Assembly: GCA_030667105.1 (NCBI GenBank)
Contig: DAOUWN010000086.1
Coordinates: forward strand, 1-7,729
Origin: Deltaproteobacteria bacterium
GTDB lineage: Bacteria; Desulfobacterota; Desulfobacteria; C00003060
Direction: 5' to 3'
DNA: 7,729 nt
The notes beneath the pieces were generated by a model, which saw nothing but the letters and a program-made list of their open reading frames with translations, searched no databases and was not told the origin of the DNA. Positions 5,398 through 7,729 of this stretch are shown piece by piece. Position 1 is the stretch's first letter; every line of letters begins with the position of its first letter. Position numbers and translations under genes: made by a program.

Positions 5398-6650
5398 ATC
5401 TCGATGACCCTTTCTTTTCCCTTCAACTTCCGGGCCGGAAGGGAGACCAGGGACCCCAGCCCTTCTTCACAAATCCTGTCTTTGATCTCCTCGTGCACTG
5501 CCTTGCTGATGAGTATATTGTTGGAGCCGGCGATCGACTGGAGGCGTTGTGCCACGTTTACGGCATCGCCGATGACCGTATAATTCAAGTGGTCGTCTGA
5601 CCCGATATAGCCCGCCACTACTTCCCCTGAATTAATTCCTATGGAGACCTCAAGAGGAGGCCAGTTATTGCGCTGGGCCTGAGCATTGAAACCCCTCAGG
5701 GCCTTGATCATCTCAATAGCTGTCTTTACAGCTCGGACGGGATCATCCTCATGGGAAAGCGGGGCTCCGAAGAAGGCCATAATGCAATCTCCTATGAGCT
5801 TGTCCAGAGTCCCATCGTGCTTGAATATAATCGGAGTCATGAGTGAAAAATAGCCATTCAATATGTCTACAACCTTCTCTTGATCCAGATCTTCAGACAT
5901 GGAGGTAAAGCCGTGCAGATCTGCAAACAGGATGGTCACATTCTTCCGTTCTCCGCCCAGTCTTATGTTTGCTCCACTGTCAAATATCTTTTCTGTCACC
6001 GTCTTTGAGAAGAATCGACTCAGCAGTAATCGTTGTTTTTCCTCCTTGAGCATTTGATGATACACGCGGAAAAGGATCACTGCGGTGGCGATCTGATCTG
6101 ATACCAGGCTGAAGAAACGCACTTCGTTCTGAGTAAAGCGCTTTGTTTCCGTATGCCGGAGGCAGAGAACGCCGATGGCTTTCTCATTGTGCATAACAGG
6201 GACACATAGTAACGAACCATCATGATCGTCTCCGTCTGTTTTCATGGAGGGATCATCACGGGCGTTATCAATTATTACGGGACTCCTTTGAAGGATTGCT
6301 TTCCCCGGCGCTCCGTCTTCAAGGCTCAAGAACGCGGTTTCGCCGGCGGATCTATTCAGGTCGCTTCGAGCCACAGTCTCCAGCGCTTGCAGCTCTTCGT
6401 TTACAAGCATAAGAGCGATGTTTTCTAACATTATGTATTTCTTGATGATGTCCAATTGGTCTCGAAAGAAAGCCTCCTTGTCATGGAAGTTTGTAGATCG
6501 AAGGGTATTGCCCAGTTCCTTGAGGATGGAGAGTTCCTTAATCTTGTTTTCATAATTATCCTGGATCTTGAGGAACTGCCTTTTAAAGACATCCCTTTCT
6601 TGCCCCAGCAAGGTCTTCTCATCTGTTGTCTTTTGCCCGTTAGAGGCCAT
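5376..6650 (-). CDS. GAF domain class III adenylate/guanylate cyclase
   Basis: This 424-residue soluble protein probably makes a cyclic nucleotide in response to a signal sensed by its GAF domain. Residues about 15-50 look like a coiled coil. The GAF domain spans about 55-195 (ALMLVNEEL, GKAILQRSPVIIDNA, LLCVPVMHNEKAIGVLCLRH). A short linker (RFFSKTVTEKIF, 212-223) leads to the cyclase domain, about 235-422. The two metal aspartates are D244 in ILFADLHGFT and D288 in LIGDCIMAFFGAP. K284 and T358 (NYTVIGD) occupy the purine-selecting positions and favour ATP, as in class IIIb adenylate cyclases. N365 and R369 in the NVAQRL motif are the transition-state residues. All catalytic positions appear intact. 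The ATG at 6648-6650 has AAGGAG (reverse complement of 6659-6664) eight bases upstream, overlapping the stop of the HDOD gene before it, so the two form an operon. The adenylate preference is inferred from motifs only. Confidence 0.92.
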   Translation of the reverse strand: MASNGQKTTDEKTLLGQERDVFKRQFLKIQDNYENKIKELSILKELGNTLRSTNFHDKEAFFRDQLDIIKKYIMLENIALMLVNEELQALETVARSDLNRSAGETAFLSLEDGAPGKAILQRSPVIIDNARDDPSMKTDGDDHDGSLLCVPVMHNEKAIGVLCLRHTETKRFTQNEVRFFSLVSDQIATAVILFRVYHQMLKEEKQRLLLSRFFSKTVTEKIFDSGANIRLGGERKNVTILFADLHGFTSMSEDLDQEKVVDILNGYFSLMTPIIFKHDGTLDKLIGDCIMAFFGAPLSHEDDPVRAVKTAIEMIKALRGFNAQAQRNNWPPLEVSIGINSGEVVAGYIGSDDHLNYTVIGDAVNVAQRLQSIAGSNNILISKAVHEEIKDRICEEGLGSLVSLPARKLKGKERVIEIYRLEAS

Positions 6651-6658
6651 GGGAAAAG

Positions 6659-6664
6659 CTCCTT
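6659..6664 (-). promoter_or_regulatory. Ribosome binding site of the cyclase gene, overlapping the upstream stop codon
   Basis: AAGGAG on the minus strand starts within the TAA stop of the HDOD gene (complement of 6663-6665) and ends eight bases before the cyclase ATG. The overlap supports coupled translation of the two genes and confirms the ATG at 6650. Confidence 0.75.
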
Positions 6665-7729
6665 AATCCAGGATTGCAAACAAATCCTGGCTGTCTTCCA
6701 AAATGGCCACAGCATCCTGCGCCATTTTTTTCAGTCCTTCTGTGTCCAGGCCCTTAAAGAGTTGAGTCAATATATTCCAATGGCCGAAGGTCAACTGAAG
6801 AGGGAAGAGAGACTCCTCTTCGGGCGAATCCTTTGCTAGATAGTGCAGGTAGTCTGCCAGACCGATAATGGCAGCGAGCTGAGAGTGATCGGAAGCTGAG
6901 AAAGGCTGATGGTGAAATGCAATGGCCTGAACAAGAGCATCCGGCAGATTCCAGTTAGAGGCTAGAAACTTTCCAATAGCCGCATGATTTAAGCCCAGTC
7001 TTTCCTCTTCCAACTCAAAGAGAGGCAGATTGTGTTTTGCAATGTCAGCATGAATTAGTGCGTAGTGTTGAGGAAAGTTCTCCATAAGGAAGATCTTGCC
7101 AAAATCGTGGAGCAGGCCCGCGGTGAAGGCCCCACTTTTTTGATGTTCCGGGAATTTCTTGCATAGATTCTGGGCAATGAGGGCTGTGCCCATTGAATGA
7201 TGCCACAACGTCTTTGGATCGTATGGCCCTTCAAGAAGGCTTGCCTCAAACACCTTTGCGGCTGCCAGGCCAAAGGATAGGTCTATGATCTCTTCTGTGC
7301 CAAGAATAACCACCACCTGCTTTACGGTGCCGATTTTTTGGGGAAAGCCGTAAAATGCCGAATTTACGATCTTGAGGAGCTTCGACGTCAGAGGGGGGTC
7401 GTTTTCGATAACCTTGGTCAGGTCATCGGCTGATGAATTGGGGTTTGACGCGATTCTGAATATGTGGGCTGCAATAGACGGCAGGGTCGGCAAAGTCTCT
7501 AGTCGATTCAGCTTTGAAAGCACTTCCTGTTGGGTGCCCTTTCGCTCATCCAGGCCATCTTCCAGCTCGATCTGACGAATAATTGCCTCCAAGTGGTGTT
7601 CTGCAGCCTTGTCGGAAATTGGTTGACATTGGGCATCTATCATTTCTCCCAGCGTTGCCACGAGTGGGGAATCAAAGGGTAACCTGGCTAAGAACTCCCA
7701 TTCTTCGGTTTGCGGAAGCTGGCTGAGTC
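6663..7729 (-). CDS. HDOD domain protein (5' truncated by window)
   Basis: This is a second HDOD protein, presumably a signalling partner of the cyclase encoded 12 bases downstream. Residues are counted from the GTG at 7661. The HDOD domain spans about 48-255: LETLPTLPSIAAHIF (54-68), LLKIVNSAFYGFPQKIGTV (95-113), LWHHSMGTALIAQ (152-164), AGLLHDFGK (181-189, with H185 and D186), NHAAIGKFLASNW (225-237) and AFHHQP (248-253). The usual histidine and aspartate ligands are present. The last 75 residues are helical without a known motif. Upstream of the GTG the frame stays open to the right edge and encodes natural-looking sequence (for example QTEEWEFLARLPFDSP), with no ribosome binding site before the GTG. 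The true start is therefore probably outside the window, and the protein has an N-terminal region of unknown size and type. It is distinct from the HDOD protein on the + strand, which has a shorter N-terminus and diverged sequence. Confidence 0.9.
   Translation of the reverse strand, partial: LSQLPQTEEWEFLARLPFDSPLVATLGEMIDAQCQPISDKAAEHHLEAIIRQIELEDGLDERKGTQQEVLSKLNRLETLPTLPSIAAHIFRIASNPNSSADDLTKVIENDPPLTSKLLKIVNSAFYGFPQKIGTVKQVVVILGTEEIIDLSFGLAAAKVFEASLLEGPYDPKTLWHHSMGTALIAQNLCKKFPEHQKSGAFTAGLLHDFGKIFLMENFPQHYALIHADIAKHNLPLFELEEERLGLNHAAIGKFLASNWNLPDALVQAIAFHHQPFSASDHSQLAAIIGLADYLHYLAKDSPEEESLFPLQLTFGHWNILTQLFKGLDTEGLKKMAQDAVAILEDSQDLFAILD

Noticed and set aside
5427..5441. CTTCCGG-G-CCGGAAG inverted repeat near the convergent gene ends as a terminator
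   Set aside because: It lies within the cyclase coding sequence and has no T run after it on either strand, so it does not fit an intrinsic terminator.

Overview
The window looks like a chromosomal segment of a sulfate-reducing or related anaerobic member of the Desulfobacterota (former Deltaproteobacteria). The strongest pointer is a hemB-ahbD pair. AhbD is the last enzyme of the siroheme-dependent heme route, which is known from sulfate reducers such as Desulfovibrio and from methanogenic archaea. The density of HDOD, GAF-cyclase and sigma-54-type signals fits the same group. No rRNA, tRNA, CRISPR array, insertion sequence or phage gene was seen.

Left part (1-3161, + strand): a tightly packed run of three genes. 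It starts with the C-terminal part of a ClpX-like AAA+ unfoldase whose 5' end lies outside the window. This protein keeps the ClpP-docking IGF loop and carries an unusual C-terminal extension of about 170 residues. Nine bases later comes hemB (porphobilinogen synthase), and 16 bases after that ahbD (heme b synthase), which appears to start at TTG. The layout suggests one transcript joining protein unfolding or proteolysis to heme synthesis.

Middle (3162-4238): a separate gene for a protein with two CBS domains and an ACT-like tail (3240-3845), followed by about 390 bases with no gene I can support. That gap holds two adjacent TGTCA/TGACA dyads (about 3945-3984). About 110 bases further on is a good sigma-54 (-24/-12) promoter candidate (4090-4105). 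Together they look like an enhancer-dependent control region for the next two genes.

Right-centre (4239-5397, + strand): a 78-residue cysteine-rich, zinc-ribbon-like protein of unknown function, followed after 7 bases by an HDOD signalling protein, probably translationally coupled.

Right part (5376-7729, - strand): a second HDOD protein, cut by the window edge, followed after 12 bases by a coiled-coil/GAF/class III nucleotide cyclase. This pair converges on the first HDOD gene and the two 3' coding ends overlap by 22 bases. The right half is therefore a signalling island with two HDOD proteins and one predicted cyclic-nucleotide synthase. The most noteworthy points are the extended ClpX-like protein in a heme operon, the candidate sigma-54/enhancer region, and the small Cys-rich protein tied to an HDOD protein.
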